Assembly: GCA_014138095.1 (NCBI GenBank)
Contig: JACGXE010000009.1
Location: forward strand, 109,941-173,940
Reading direction: 5' to 3'
DNA length: 64,000 nt
From: Ochrobactrum sp. RH2CCR150
Lineage (GTDB): Bacteria > Pseudomonadota > Alphaproteobacteria > Rhizobiales > Rhizobiaceae
The position numbers were made by a program, and so were the translations under genes. A model generated the notes under the pieces. The model searched no databases, was not told the DNA's origin, and saw only the letters and a program-made list of their open reading frames with translations. Each line of letters begins with the position of its first letter. Within the stretch, counting starts at the first letter, position 1. This document shows, in pieces, positions 9,393-18,144 of the stretch.

Positions 9393-10223
9393 ATGGCACA
9401 GACATCCAGCGCATCACGCGAACCGTCCATGGAAGAGATTCTCGCTTCCATCCGACGCATTATCGAAGACAGCGATGTTAGCCGCCACCCTGTGTCCACG
9501 ACGGCGAATTTCCCGTTGCGCGGCGAGGTGGCGGAATTTCGCCGCCCAGAGCCTGCGCAGGAACAGCCTGCTGCGAAAGCCCCCGTATCGAGACCGGCTG
9601 AAAAGCCTGCCATGATGCGCGATATTCTGAAGGATGAAGCAGTATTGCGCGGGCCGATTGATGAGCCGGTGAAAACTTCTCCCGCATTGGAACCGGAAAT
9701 CGAAGAGGAAGAAGATGACATCGTCCTCGACGCGCAAAACGATGACCGACGCGCCGCTGAAGTGATGCAGGCGGCGCCTGCCGCAACCGCGCCCGAAGCT
9801 GCTGCTGAGGACAACTCGCTGGAAGCGCTGGATCGTTCGCTTGAGGACGGAATCGCTGAAGCCATCGACGAGCTGCTCGAACCCGATCTGGACGAACCTA
9901 TGGAGGCGCATGTTGAACCGGTTGTGGAGCCAGCTTTAGAAGCGCCGGCAGAACCTGCGGCTCCGGTAGCGGCTGCGCCTGAACCACTGGCAAATGCGTC
10001 CGTGGCTCCCCATATTCTGTCACAGGTTGCAGAACGCCAGGTGGCCGCGGCTTTTCAGGATTTGAGCCATGTCGTGCGTGGGGAACCGCGTCGTTCGTTC
10101 GATGATATCGCTGCCGAGATTCTGCGTCCCATGTTGCAGGACTGGCTCGACAACAATCTGCCGACACTCGTCGAGCGGCTTGTTCGTGAAGAAATCGAAC
10201 GAGTGGTGCGTGGCGACCGATAA
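9393..10223 (+). CDS. popZ: Polar organising protein PopZ (DUF2497 family)
   Basis: Self-assembling cell-pole scaffold that captures the ParB-parS complex and cell-cycle regulators. The 276-residue protein has the family pattern: an N-terminal short helix (EPSMEEILASIRRIIEDSD, residues 10-28), a long acidic Pro/Ala/Glu-rich disordered middle (about 45-205), and a C-terminal oligomerisation region with RSFDDIAAEILRPMLQDWLDNNLP and a final helix VERLVREEIERVV. It lies directly upstream of valS, which is the usual alphaproteobacterial order. A terminator separates the two, and a leader-peptide candidate precedes it. Confidence 0.93.
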   Translation: MAQTSSASREPSMEEILASIRRIIEDSDVSRHPVSTTANFPLRGEVAEFRRPEPAQEQPAAKAPVSRPAEKPAMMRDILKDEAVLRGPIDEPVKTSPALEPEIEEEEDDIVLDAQNDDRRAAEVMQAAPAATAPEAAAEDNSLEALDRSLEDGIAEAIDELLEPDLDEPMEAHVEPVVEPALEAPAEPAAPVAAAPEPLANASVAPHILSQVAERQVAAAFQDLSHVVRGEPRRSFDDIAAEILRPMLQDWLDNNLPTLVERLVREEIERVVRGDR

Positions 10224-10263
10224 TCGACGTGTTGCCTGAATAAAACGGCCTTTGAGTTCAAAA

Positions 10264-10289
10264 GCCCGTCTGTCTTGCAGGCGGGTTTT
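10264..10289 (+). terminator. Intrinsic terminator after popZ
   Basis: Stem CCCGTCTG / CAGGCGGG (one G-T pair), loop TCTTG, followed by TTTT. Confidence 0.85.
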
Positions 10290-10369
10290 CACTTTTAAAG
10301 TGATTTATCACCCGTTTGTTGTTATTGAGCGCTCAATCCTTTCATTGCGCAAAAAGACCGGATAATTCC

Positions 10370-13102
10370 ATGCTTGAGAAGACTTATGACGCCGCGGCCA
10401 TAGAGCCGAAAATTGCCGAACGCTGGGAAGAAGCTGGGGCATTTAAAGCGGGAGCAGGAGCGAAGCCAGGAGCCGATCCTTTTGCCGTGGTCATTCCTCC
10501 GCCGAATGTCACCGGATCGCTGCACATGGGCCACGCGCTCAACAACACGATCCAGGACATCATGGTTCGTTTTGAACGCATGCGCGGCAAGAACGTGCTG
10601 TGGCAGCCGGGCATGGACCATGCCGGTATTGCAACCCAGATGGTTGTCGAGCGTCAGCTTGCTGAACGACAGGAGCCGAACCGTCACGTCATGGGCCGTG
10701 AGAAGTTCATCGAGCGCATCTGGCAGTGGAAATCCGAATCCGGCGGCATGATCTCTAATCAGCTGCGTCGCCTTGGCGCGTCGTGCGATTGGTCGCGCGA
10801 GCGCTTCACCATGGATGAAGGCCTGTCGCGCGCCGTTCTGGAAGTTTTCGTCTCTCTTTATAAGCAGGGCTTGATCTATCGCGACAAGCGTCTGGTCAAC
10901 TGGGATCCGAAGCTGCTGACGGCAATCTCCGACATTGAAGTCGAATCCCGCGAGACGAAAGGCCACCTCTGGCACTTCCGTTATCCGCTGGAAAACGTAC
11001 CATTCGATTCAGAAGACCCGCATACCTACATCGTTGTTGCAACGACCCGTCCTGAAACCATGCTGGGCGATACCGGGGTTGCGGTCAATCCAAAGGATGA
11101 GCGCTATCACGCTCTGGTCGGCAACGATGTCGTTCTGCCGCTTGTTGGCCGTCATATCCCGATTGTTGCCGATGATTACGCTGATCCTGAAGCCGGATCC
11201 GGTGCGGTCAAGATCACGCCTGCCCATGACTTCAACGACTTTGAAGTTGGTAAGCGCAACGATCTGCGCGCGATCAATATTCTGACGCCGGAAGCGGCTG
11301 TTACGCTCAAGGACAATATCGACTTCCTTGAAGGCCTCCAGCTGACGCCGGAATTGAAGGCTCTGATTGCCGAGCTGGACGGGCAGGACCGTTTCGCCGT
11401 TCGCAAGCGCATCGTAGAGCTGATGGACGAGCGTGGCTATCTGGAAAAGATTGAGGATCACACTCATGCCGTTCCGCATGGTGATCGCGGCGGTGTGCCG
11501 ATCGAGCCATATCTAACCGACCAGTGGTATGTGAATGCAGCCGAAATGGCGAAGCCTGCCATGGCTGCCGTTCGCGACGGTCGCACGCAGATCGTACCAA
11601 AGAACTGGGAAAAGACCTATTTCGACTGGATGGAAAACATCCAGCCTTGGTGTGTTTCGCGTCAGCTCTGGTGGGGACACCAGATTCCGGCTTGGTACGG
11701 CCCGGATGGCAAGTGCTTTGTCGAAAAGAGCGAAGCTGAAGCCAAGGCAGCAGCCAAGGCGCATTACGGCGAAGACGTTGCTCTGGAGCGCGATACCGAC
11801 GTTCTGGACACGTGGTTCTCGTCGGGCCTGTGGCCGTTCTCGACGCTCGGCTGGCCTGACAAGACCCCGGAACTAGCAACCTATTACCCGACCAGTGTTC
11901 TGGTGACCGGTTTCGACATTCTGTTCTTCTGGGTTGCCCGCATGATGATGATGGGCCTCCATTTCATGGAGGAAATCCCGTTCCATACGGTCTATCTGCA
12001 CGCGCTTGTTCGTGACAAGCACGGCGCGAAAATGTCGAAGTCCAAGGGCAATGTGATCGATCCTCTGGAACTGATGGACGAATATGGCGCCGATGCGCTG
12101 CGCTTCACGCTGGCCATCATGGCTGCGCAGGGCCGTGACGTTAAGCTCGACCCGGCGCGTATTGCAGGCTATCGAAATTTCGGCACCAAGCTCTGGAATG
12201 CGACGCGCTTTGCGCAGATGAATGGCGTGAAGCTCGATGCGGATTTCCGTCCGGAGAACGCAAAGCTTGCGGTTAATCGCTGGATCCTGACCGAGCTGAC
12301 CAAGGCGACGCGCGCCGTTACTGAGGGCATTGCCAATTACCGCTTCAATGAAGCGGCGGGCGCAGCCTATCGCTTTGTCTGGAACCAGTTCTGCGACTGG
12401 TATCTGGAGCTGCTCAAGCCGATCTTCATGGGCGACGATGAAGCGGCAAAGGCCGAAGCACAGGCAACGGCTGCTTATTGTCTGGATCAGATCTACAAGA
12501 TGCTGCATCCGTTCATGCCGTTCATGACGGAAGAACTCTGGACACTGACGGCTGGCGAAGGCAAGACGCGCGACACGGTTCTGGCATTGGCTGATTGGCC
12601 GGAGCTTTCTTTCGCGGATGAAGAAGCGGCTGCCGATATCAACTGGCTGGTCGATCTCGTTACGGGCATCCGTTCGGTGCGTGCGGAAATGAACGTTCCG
12701 GCTGGTGCCGTAGCGCCGGTCGTCGTTCTCGAGGCCAATGCAACGACCACTGAGCGCTTTGAACGTCACGATGCCGCGATCAAGCGTCTGGCCCGTGTCG
12801 AAAGCGTGGCCTTCGAAGAGCAGGCTCCGAAAGGTGCCGCCCAGATGCTGCTCGGCGAGGCGACGATCTGCATTCCGCTCGGCAAGCTGATCGATCTCAA
12901 GGCTGAATCGGCACGTCTGGCCAAGGAAGCTGGCAAGATTGCTGCTGATATCGACCGGATTGAAAAGAAATTGTCGAACGAGAAGTTCGTTGCCAACGCC
13001 AAGGAAGAGGTCGTGGAAGCCGAACGCGAACGTCTGGTAGAGCTGAAGGAAGCTGCGGAGCGCGTTGCAACGGCAGAGTCACGTATCCGTGACGCGGGTT
13101 GA
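10370..13102 (+). CDS. valS: Valyl-tRNA synthetase
   Basis: Charges tRNA-Val with valine and edits threonine. The 910-residue class Ia synthetase shows the HIGH-type motif within PPPNVTGSLHMGH (residues 43-55), a CP1 editing domain containing TTRPETMLGDTGVAV and the GSGAVKITPAHD segment, the KMSKSKGN loop (about 554-561), an anticodon-binding domain, and a C-terminal coiled coil (AESARLAKEAGKIAADIDRIEKKL region). ATG at 10370 starts MLEKTYD, the family start; an upstream TTG would add 18 unconserved residues. It has its own terminators on both sides. Confidence 0.97.
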   Translation: MLEKTYDAAAIEPKIAERWEEAGAFKAGAGAKPGADPFAVVIPPPNVTGSLHMGHALNNTIQDIMVRFERMRGKNVLWQPGMDHAGIATQMVVERQLAERQEPNRHVMGREKFIERIWQWKSESGGMISNQLRRLGASCDWSRERFTMDEGLSRAVLEVFVSLYKQGLIYRDKRLVNWDPKLLTAISDIEVESRETKGHLWHFRYPLENVPFDSEDPHTYIVVATTRPETMLGDTGVAVNPKDERYHALVGNDVVLPLVGRHIPIVADDYADPEAGSGAVKITPAHDFNDFEVGKRNDLRAINILTPEAAVTLKDNIDFLEGLQLTPELKALIAELDGQDRFAVRKRIVELMDERGYLEKIEDHTHAVPHGDRGGVPIEPYLTDQWYVNAAEMAKPAMAAVRDGRTQIVPKNWEKTYFDWMENIQPWCVSRQLWWGHQIPAWYGPDGKCFVEKSEAEAKAAAKAHYGEDVALERDTDVLDTWFSSGLWPFSTLGWPDKTPELATYYPTSVLVTGFDILFFWVARMMMMGLHFMEEIPFHTVYLHALVRDKHGAKMSKSKGNVIDPLELMDEYGADALRFTLAIMAAQGRDVKLDPARIAGYRNFGTKLWNATRFAQMNGVKLDADFRPENAKLAVNRWILTELTKATRAVTEGIANYRFNEAAGAAYRFVWNQFCDWYLELLKPIFMGDDEAAKAEAQATAAYCLDQIYKMLHPFMPFMTEELWTLTAGEGKTRDTVLALADWPELSFADEEAAADINWLVDLVTGIRSVRAEMNVPAGAVAPVVVLEANATTTERFERHDAAIKRLARVESVAFEEQAPKGAAQMLLGEATICIPLGKLIDLKAESARLAKEAGKIAADIDRIEKKLSNEKFVANAKEEVVEAERERLVELKEAAERVATAESRIRDAG

Positions 13103-13141
13103 TTTGACCTATTCCTTAACGTAAGGCTCGTCGCGAATCAT

Positions 13142-13175
13142 ACACCCGGCAGTGCACACTGCCGGGTGTTTTTTG
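13142..13175 (+). terminator. Intrinsic terminator after valS
   Basis: Long stem ACACCCGGCAGT / ACTGCCGGGTGT around a short loop, followed by TTTTTTG. Confidence 0.93.
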
Positions 13176-13491
13176 TAATTGATCCCGGAAAAGTTGTGTT
13201 TGGAGGGGCCCGGAAGCCAATCGAACCGGCGTTTCGATTGTTTTTTGATATTGTTGCGTATTCGCAACAAGGCCGAAATCTGGACCCAAAAGCGGCAATT
13301 TGGGCGAATTTCTGGCCGTTCTTTGTCGGAATATTTCCGGCAGACATAAAAACCCAACGCATTTTAGGCATTTTTGATGTGGCTGCTCTGAGCAAGCAAC
13401 TGGCCCGCGAATGATTGGATATTGCAGGTCTATTTCATCCTGTTTTACGTTTGCGTCAACGTTAATGCCGTTGCTATCTGGGAGGACATTT
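13176..13491. other. 5' region of first FadL-type gene
   Basis: About 316 non-coding bases. It contains the inverted repeat at 13251-13270 and a proximal segment of about 80 bases (13412-13491, starting near TTGGATATTGCAGG and ending at the ribosome-binding site GGGAGGA) that is repeated almost unchanged before the second FadL-type gene (15066-15146). Confidence 0.7.
13251..13270. promoter_or_regulatory. Inverted repeat, candidate operator of first FadL gene
   Basis: TTGTTGCG-TATT-CGCAACAA is a perfect 8-bp palindrome with a 4-base spacer. It lies about 220 bases before the start codon. A near-identical site occurs in the matching position before the neighbouring paralogue. Confidence 0.5.
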
Positions 13492-14757
13492 ATGAGCGGA
13501 CGCGGCTTAAAAATAGGGGGAATTGCGGCGGTACTGCTCGGGAGCGCGGTTGTCGCTCATGCGGGTGGTTTTGAACGCAGCTCGCAGGATTTCGATATTC
13601 TGTTTGAACAGGGAAATGCTGTCGATGCGTCCGGCACCTTTGTCGCTCCGCAACGTAAGCTGAAAGATATCCGCGGCTCTGCCATCAGCGGTATGACGGG
13701 TGGTATCAATCCTGTGACTGGTCGTCCTTTTGAGACCAGCGTTGATGAGGCTAAGAGCTACTGGGTGCCGAAACTGTCGGCGAAGTTCGATCTGACCACC
13801 GACCTTGCCTGCGCTGCGCAATATCGCCAGCCATGGGGCATCAGCACGGATGTCGGCATCGATACGGTCCGTTCTTACACCGCTATTGAACAGAAAATCT
13901 CGTCGAACGACTACGGCCTGAACTGTTCTTATCGTTTTGCAGCAGGCGAAAAGGGCTATTTCCGTCTTCTCGGTGGCGTGAGCTATCAGGAATTGCACGG
14001 CGAACAGACCAAGATGATCCCGGGCTTGCCTCAGGGTAATCCTTACGGCATCCCGGCAGGTCCATTTCGCGTTGGCTCGCTGGACGTAGACGACCATGCT
14101 TTTGGCTGGCGTATTGGTGCAGCCTACGAAATTCCCGAATACGCTGTTCGCGCCAGCGTCGTTTATCAGTCCAAAATCAACTACGAGCTGGAAGGCACGG
14201 TTGATAATCTGGTTCTGAATCCGTTCACTGGACAGAGCATTCCAATCAATGTGGGTAGCGACGTTTCGACCCCGCAATCGGTTGAGTTCAAGTTCCAGAC
14301 CGGTATCGCGCCAGATTGGCTCGCTTTTGGTTCGGTCAAGTGGACCGATTGGTCCAGCATCGAGGCGGTCAATTTCGTCGCTTCGGATAGCAAGGTTCTT
14401 CCAACCGGTACCAAGGTCACCAGTTTGAACCTTTATTATCAGGATGGCTGGACTGTCAGCGGCGGTGTTGGCCACAAGCTCAACGACCAGTGGTCTGTTG
14501 CTGGAACTGTGACCTGGGATCGCGGTACGAGCACGGGCCTGACCTCGCAGACCGACATCTGGCTGTTTGGCCTCGGCACGAACTACAAGCCGAACGATCA
14601 GTTTGAAGTTCGTCTGGCTGGCGCTGCTGGTTGGCTGACTTCGGGCGAGATTGACGACACGGTCGTCAATGGCGAGCGTAGCCTGCTTGGTTCGAAGGGC
14701 ACCTTCGGCAACGATTTCGTCGGCGGTCTCTCGCTGACGGCAAAGGTCAAGTTCTGA
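13492..14757 (+). CDS. OmpP1/FadL-family outer-membrane transporter, copy 1
   Basis: Outer-membrane beta-barrel of the FadL family, which takes up long-chain fatty acids or other hydrophobic compounds. The 421-residue protein has a signal peptide (cleavage near VAHAGG, about residue 23), the N-terminal hatch region typical of FadL (SQDFDILFEQGNAVDASGTF), repeated amphipathic strands, and a C-terminal strand ending in KVKF with a terminal Phe, as expected for BAM-dependent insertion. ATG at 13492 is preceded by GGGAGGA. It is closely similar along the whole length to the next gene, so the two form a tandem duplication. Substrate is unknown. Confidence 0.9.
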   Translation: MSGRGLKIGGIAAVLLGSAVVAHAGGFERSSQDFDILFEQGNAVDASGTFVAPQRKLKDIRGSAISGMTGGINPVTGRPFETSVDEAKSYWVPKLSAKFDLTTDLACAAQYRQPWGISTDVGIDTVRSYTAIEQKISSNDYGLNCSYRFAAGEKGYFRLLGGVSYQELHGEQTKMIPGLPQGNPYGIPAGPFRVGSLDVDDHAFGWRIGAAYEIPEYAVRASVVYQSKINYELEGTVDNLVLNPFTGQSIPINVGSDVSTPQSVEFKFQTGIAPDWLAFGSVKWTDWSSIEAVNFVASDSKVLPTGTKVTSLNLYYQDGWTVSGGVGHKLNDQWSVAGTVTWDRGTSTGLTSQTDIWLFGLGTNYKPNDQFEVRLAGAAGWLTSGEIDDTVVNGERSLLGSKGTFGNDFVGGLSLTAKVKF

Positions 14758-14823
14758 TCGAACTGATCAAATACAAATCAAGGGCCTGAGCATCTTAACC
14801 AATGCTCCGGCCCTTTATGTATC

Positions 14824-14854
14824 AGCCCGGCAGTTCTCGCTGCCGGGCTTTTTT
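14824..14854 (+). terminator. Intrinsic terminator after FadL copy 1
   Basis: Perfect stem AGCCCGGCAG / CTGCCGGGCT, loop TTCTCG, then TTTTT. The terminators after the two FadL copies differ, so they were not simply duplicated. Confidence 0.92.
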
Positions 14855-15146
14855 GCGTGATGTGTTCGGGTAAATATTAATTCTTGAAGTGCCTAAAATA
14901 ATCGAATTCGTCTTGCAGGTGTTCAAGGACGCTGTCGCGTTTTCGCAACAAGCGAATTCAAGCCTATAAAGGCTGATTTGGCGAAATTCTGACCCTGAGT
15001 TATCGGAATTCTGTCGCGCAGCCAACTTGCTCTGTAGTGCTCTGATCGCACAATTAACCCGCAATTGGTTGGATATTGCAGGCCTGTTTCTTCCCGTTTT
15101 ACTTTTGCGTCAACGTTGATGCCATTGCTATCTTGGGGGGAGATTT
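14855..15146. other. 5' region of second FadL-type gene
   Basis: About 290 non-coding bases that parallel the region before copy 1: a near-palindrome at 14933-14950, a diverged middle segment, and a conserved proximal 80 bases (15066-15146) that include the same GTTTTAC, TTTGCGTCAACGTT and TTGCTATCT words in the same order. Confidence 0.7.
14933..14950. promoter_or_regulatory. Imperfect inverted repeat, candidate operator of second FadL gene
   Basis: TGTCGCG-TTTT-CGCAACA has 7-base arms with one mismatch. It corresponds to the perfect palindrome before copy 1 and lies about 200 bases before the start codon. Confidence 0.45.
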
Positions 15147-16409
15147 ATGGGCGGATATGGCTTGAAAATTGGAGGTATCGCGGCGGTCCTGATCGGGAGC
15201 GCAAGTGTCGCTTACGCCGGCGCTTTCGAGACCAGTTCGCAGGATTTTGATATTCTGTTCGAACAGGGGAATGCGGTCGATACTTCGGCTATGTATGTCG
15301 CGCCACAACGTCGATTGACGAAAATCGGCGGCCCGGCCGCCAACGGCACGAATGACGGTATCAACCCGGTGACAGGTCGCCCATTCGAAAAGGGTATCCA
15401 AGAGGCGAAGGGCTATTGGGTGCCAAAGATTTCTGCCAAGTTCGATCTGACCAACGATCTTGCCTGTGCTGCGCAATATCGCCAGCCATGGGGCATCAAC
15501 ACATCTGCGGGCATTGAAACGGTTCATTCTTACACCTCGATAGAACAGAAAATCACGTCGAACGATTACGGTGTGAACTGTTCCTATCGGTTTGATACGG
15601 GCGCGATGGGCTATTTCCGCATTCTCGGTGGCGTCAGCTATCAGGAACTGCGCGGCCAGCAGACCAGGATGATCCCGCATTTTTCCCGCAATCCTGACGG
15701 CATTCCCGGAAGCCCATTTCGCGCCGCTTCTCTGGATGCAGATGACCATTCATTTGGCTGGCGCATTGGCGCTGCCTATGAAATTCCTGAATATGCCATC
15801 CGCGCGAGCATCGTTTATCAATCTGAGGTCAGGTATGGCCTTGAAGGCATCGTTGATAATCTCGCTTTGAATCCGGTTACCGGACGCGGCGAACCGATTG
15901 ATGTGAGCAGTGACATTGCAACGCCTCAATCGGTCGAATTCAAGTTTCAGACGGGTATAACACCCGGCTGGATGGCCTTTGGCTCGGTCGAATGGATGGA
16001 TTGGTCAAGCGTGACGTCGGTTGATTTTGTCGCCGCTGACAGTGAAGTTCTCCCTATCGGCACCAGAGTTACCAGCCTGAACCTTTATTATCAGGACGGC
16101 TGGACTTTAAGGGGCGGTGTTGCTCACACGTTCAATGACCATTGGTCTCTCGACGGGACTTTAACCTGGGATCGCGGCACCAGCACGGGCCTCACCACGC
16201 AGACGGATCTCTGGCTGTTCGGCCTTGGCGCCGGTTACAAGCCAAGTGACCAAGTCGAGTTTCGTCTGGCGGGCGCCGCGGGTTGGCTGGTCTCAGGAAA
16301 GGTTGATACTGCGCTTGCCGATGGTGAGCGCAGCCTGCTGGGTTCCGAGGGCGTGCTCGACGACGATTTCGTCAGCGGTCTCTCGCTCACGGCGATGGTC
16401 AAGTTCTGA
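15147..16409 (+). CDS. OmpP1/FadL-family outer-membrane transporter, copy 2
   Basis: Paralogue of the preceding gene, 420 residues, with signal peptide cleaved near VAYAGA, the same hatch segment (SSQDFDILFEQGNAVDTS) and the same C-terminal KF ending (AMVKF). Differences cluster in parts likely to be surface loops, for example the HFSRNPDGIPGSPF and RGEPIDVSSDIA stretches compared with the corresponding parts of copy 1. That pattern suggests selection for a different ligand or for escape from phage or immune recognition, which is inference. ATG at 15147 follows a GGGGGGAGA ribosome-binding sequence. Confidence 0.9.
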   Translation: MGGYGLKIGGIAAVLIGSASVAYAGAFETSSQDFDILFEQGNAVDTSAMYVAPQRRLTKIGGPAANGTNDGINPVTGRPFEKGIQEAKGYWVPKISAKFDLTNDLACAAQYRQPWGINTSAGIETVHSYTSIEQKITSNDYGVNCSYRFDTGAMGYFRILGGVSYQELRGQQTRMIPHFSRNPDGIPGSPFRAASLDADDHSFGWRIGAAYEIPEYAIRASIVYQSEVRYGLEGIVDNLALNPVTGRGEPIDVSSDIATPQSVEFKFQTGITPGWMAFGSVEWMDWSSVTSVDFVAADSEVLPIGTRVTSLNLYYQDGWTLRGGVAHTFNDHWSLDGTLTWDRGTSTGLTTQTDLWLFGLGAGYKPSDQVEFRLAGAAGWLVSGKVDTALADGERSLLGSEGVLDDDFVSGLSLTAMVKF

Positions 16410-16426
16410 AACTGTAAATCAGCAAA

Positions 16427-16454
16427 AAGCCCGGCGGATGCCGGGCTTCTTTTT
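16427..16454 (+). terminator. Intrinsic terminator after FadL copy 2
   Basis: Stem AAGCCCGGC / GCCGGGCTT with loop GGAT, followed by CTTTTTG. AAAAA on the other side means it may also stop transcripts of the convergent dehydrogenase gene. Confidence 0.88.
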
Positions 16455-16475
16455 GAAACATAACTCAGTTTTTGT

Positions 16476-17357
16476 TCACTTCTGTTCCAGCCGCGCCAGC
16501 AGAGAGGACGTATCCCAGCGATTGCCGCCGATTTTCTGCACTTCCTTGTAAAACTGGTCGACAAGCGCCGTGACGGGCAGAAGCGCGCCATTGCGGTCTG
16601 CTTCGTCAAGGCAGATGCCCAAATCCTTGCGCATCCAGTCGACGGCAAAGCCGAAATCATATTTGCCCTGGTTCATCGTGCCAGAGCGGTTTTCCATCTG
16701 CCAGGAACCGGCAGCGCCCTTGGAAATGACCGCGATGAGCTTTTCAATGTCGAGCCCGGCCTTCTTGCCGAAATGAATGCCCTCGGCCAATCCCTGAACG
16801 AGACCGGCAATGCAAATCTGGTTCACCATCTTGGCAAGTTGTCCCGAACCGACCGGACCCATAAGGCCGACGGAGCGTGCATAGGCATCGATAATCGGCT
16901 TGGCGCGCTCGAAGACGGGTTCGCTGGAACCGACCATCACGGTCAGCACACCGTTTTCCGCTCCGGCCTGACCGCCGGATACGGGCGCATCGATGAAATG
17001 AATTCCACGCTTTTGCGCTTCTTCCGAAAGCTCACGCGCGACTTCGGCGGAGGCCGTCGTGTTGTCGATGAAGATCGCATCCTTTTTCATCGTCGAAAAA
17101 GCGCCATCCGGACCGATGGTGACAGAACGCAGATCGTCGTCGTTGCCGACACAGGCGAATACATAATCGGCATCGCGCACGGCTTCAGCAGGCGTAGCGG
17201 CGAAGCTGCCGCCAAATTCCTTCGCCCATTTTTCAGCCTTTGCCGTCGTGCGATTATAGACCGTAACGTCGTGGCCACCCTTGTTCTTCAGGTGTCCAGC
17301 CATTGGATAGCCCATCACGCCAAGCCCAAGAAAGGCTACTTTTGCAGTGGTCGTCAT
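16476..17357 (-). CDS. NAD(P)-dependent beta-hydroxyacid dehydrogenase (HIBADH/GarR family)
   Basis: Oxidoreductase of the 3-hydroxyisobutyrate dehydrogenase / tartronate semialdehyde reductase family. The 293-residue protein has the N-terminal Rossmann motif FLGLGVMGYPMAGHL, the substrate-binding motif DAPVSGGQAGAENG, and the catalytic lysine region GSGQLAKMVNQ. The substrate cannot be told from sequence alone; candidates are 3-hydroxyisobutyrate, tartronate semialdehyde or succinic semialdehyde. A glutathione transferase gene follows upstream on the same strand with 35 bases between them, and the two may be one operon. Confidence 0.9.
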   Translation of the reverse strand: MTTTAKVAFLGLGVMGYPMAGHLKNKGGHDVTVYNRTTAKAEKWAKEFGGSFAATPAEAVRDADYVFACVGNDDDLRSVTIGPDGAFSTMKKDAIFIDNTTASAEVARELSEEAQKRGIHFIDAPVSGGQAGAENGVLTVMVGSSEPVFERAKPIIDAYARSVGLMGPVGSGQLAKMVNQICIAGLVQGLAEGIHFGKKAGLDIEKLIAVISKGAAGSWQMENRSGTMNQGKYDFGFAVDWMRKDLGICLDEADRNGALLPVTALVDQFYKEVQKIGGNRWDTSSLLARLEQK

Positions 17358-17392
17358 TCGTTCATTCCTCTGGATAGTTTTGGACCGTATGA

Positions 17393-18025
17393 TCAGGTGA
17401 GGGGTGTCATCACAGCCGAACGGTAGGCAGGGCGCAGTTTCAGGCGCTCATACCAGTTTTCCAGCTGTGGAAGCGAGGGGCGTTCGATGGAGAACTCGAA
17501 CCAGGCATAGGCATAGCAGCCAACCGGAATGTCGCCGATACCAAACTCTTCTCCGGAGAACCATGGCGCTTGACCTAGACCGTCATTGGCAATCTTCATG
17601 GAACGGGCAAGGCCGTCGAGACCGCGTTGCAGGATTGCCGGGTCACGCTTGTCTTCCGGCAGGCGGATCATATGCTTCATGACATTGCTGAAGTCGGTGT
17701 AGAGCGTGGTGGAGGCCCAATCCATCCACTTTTCGGCCTGCGCGCGCCTGGCCGGATTCTCGATCCAGAGGCTGTCCTTGCCGTAGGTGGCGGCCAGATA
17801 GCGCGTGATGACATTTGATTCCCACAGCACGGTCTCGCCGTCTTCGACAAGCGGGATAAGACCGTTGGGATTGCGTGCGAGGAAGGCCGGGTCGTCAAGC
17901 CCGCCAAACTGGCCGCCAACATCGAACTGTTCGTAATCAAGGCCAAGTTCCTGCGCTATCCAGAGCGCTTTCTTGACGTTGGTGGAATTGGTGCGGCCCC
18001 AGATTTTCAGCATGATACTGCCCAT
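17393..18025 (-). CDS. Glutathione S-transferase
   Basis: The 210-residue protein has an N-terminal thioredoxin-like domain (MLKIWGRTNSTNVKKALW, with the NGLIPLVEDGE and WESNVITRYLA glutathione-site motifs) and an all-helical C-terminal domain. The start is either 18025 or the ATG four codons later (18013, starting MLKIWGR); neither has an obvious ribosome-binding site. The SNVI Ser-67-type segment suggests a theta/beta-like bacterial class. The conjugated substrate is unknown. It is probably transcribed together with the hydroxyacid dehydrogenase downstream. Confidence 0.9.
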   Translation of the reverse strand: MGSIMLKIWGRTNSTNVKKALWIAQELGLDYEQFDVGGQFGGLDDPAFLARNPNGLIPLVEDGETVLWESNVITRYLAATYGKDSLWIENPARRAQAEKWMDWASTTLYTDFSNVMKHMIRLPEDKRDPAILQRGLDGLARSMKIANDGLGQAPWFSGEEFGIGDIPVGCYAYAWFEFSIERPSLPQLENWYERLKLRPAYRSAVMTPLT

Positions 18026-18144
18026 TGCTATGCTTCAGGAATTGGATGCATCCCGCCGAGCGGCGAATGCACTTGTTGATTAAACAGATAGCCCCCGGAA
18101 GCTGCAAGGCTGCCGAGGGCTAAATTCAGGTCGATCTGGTTAAA

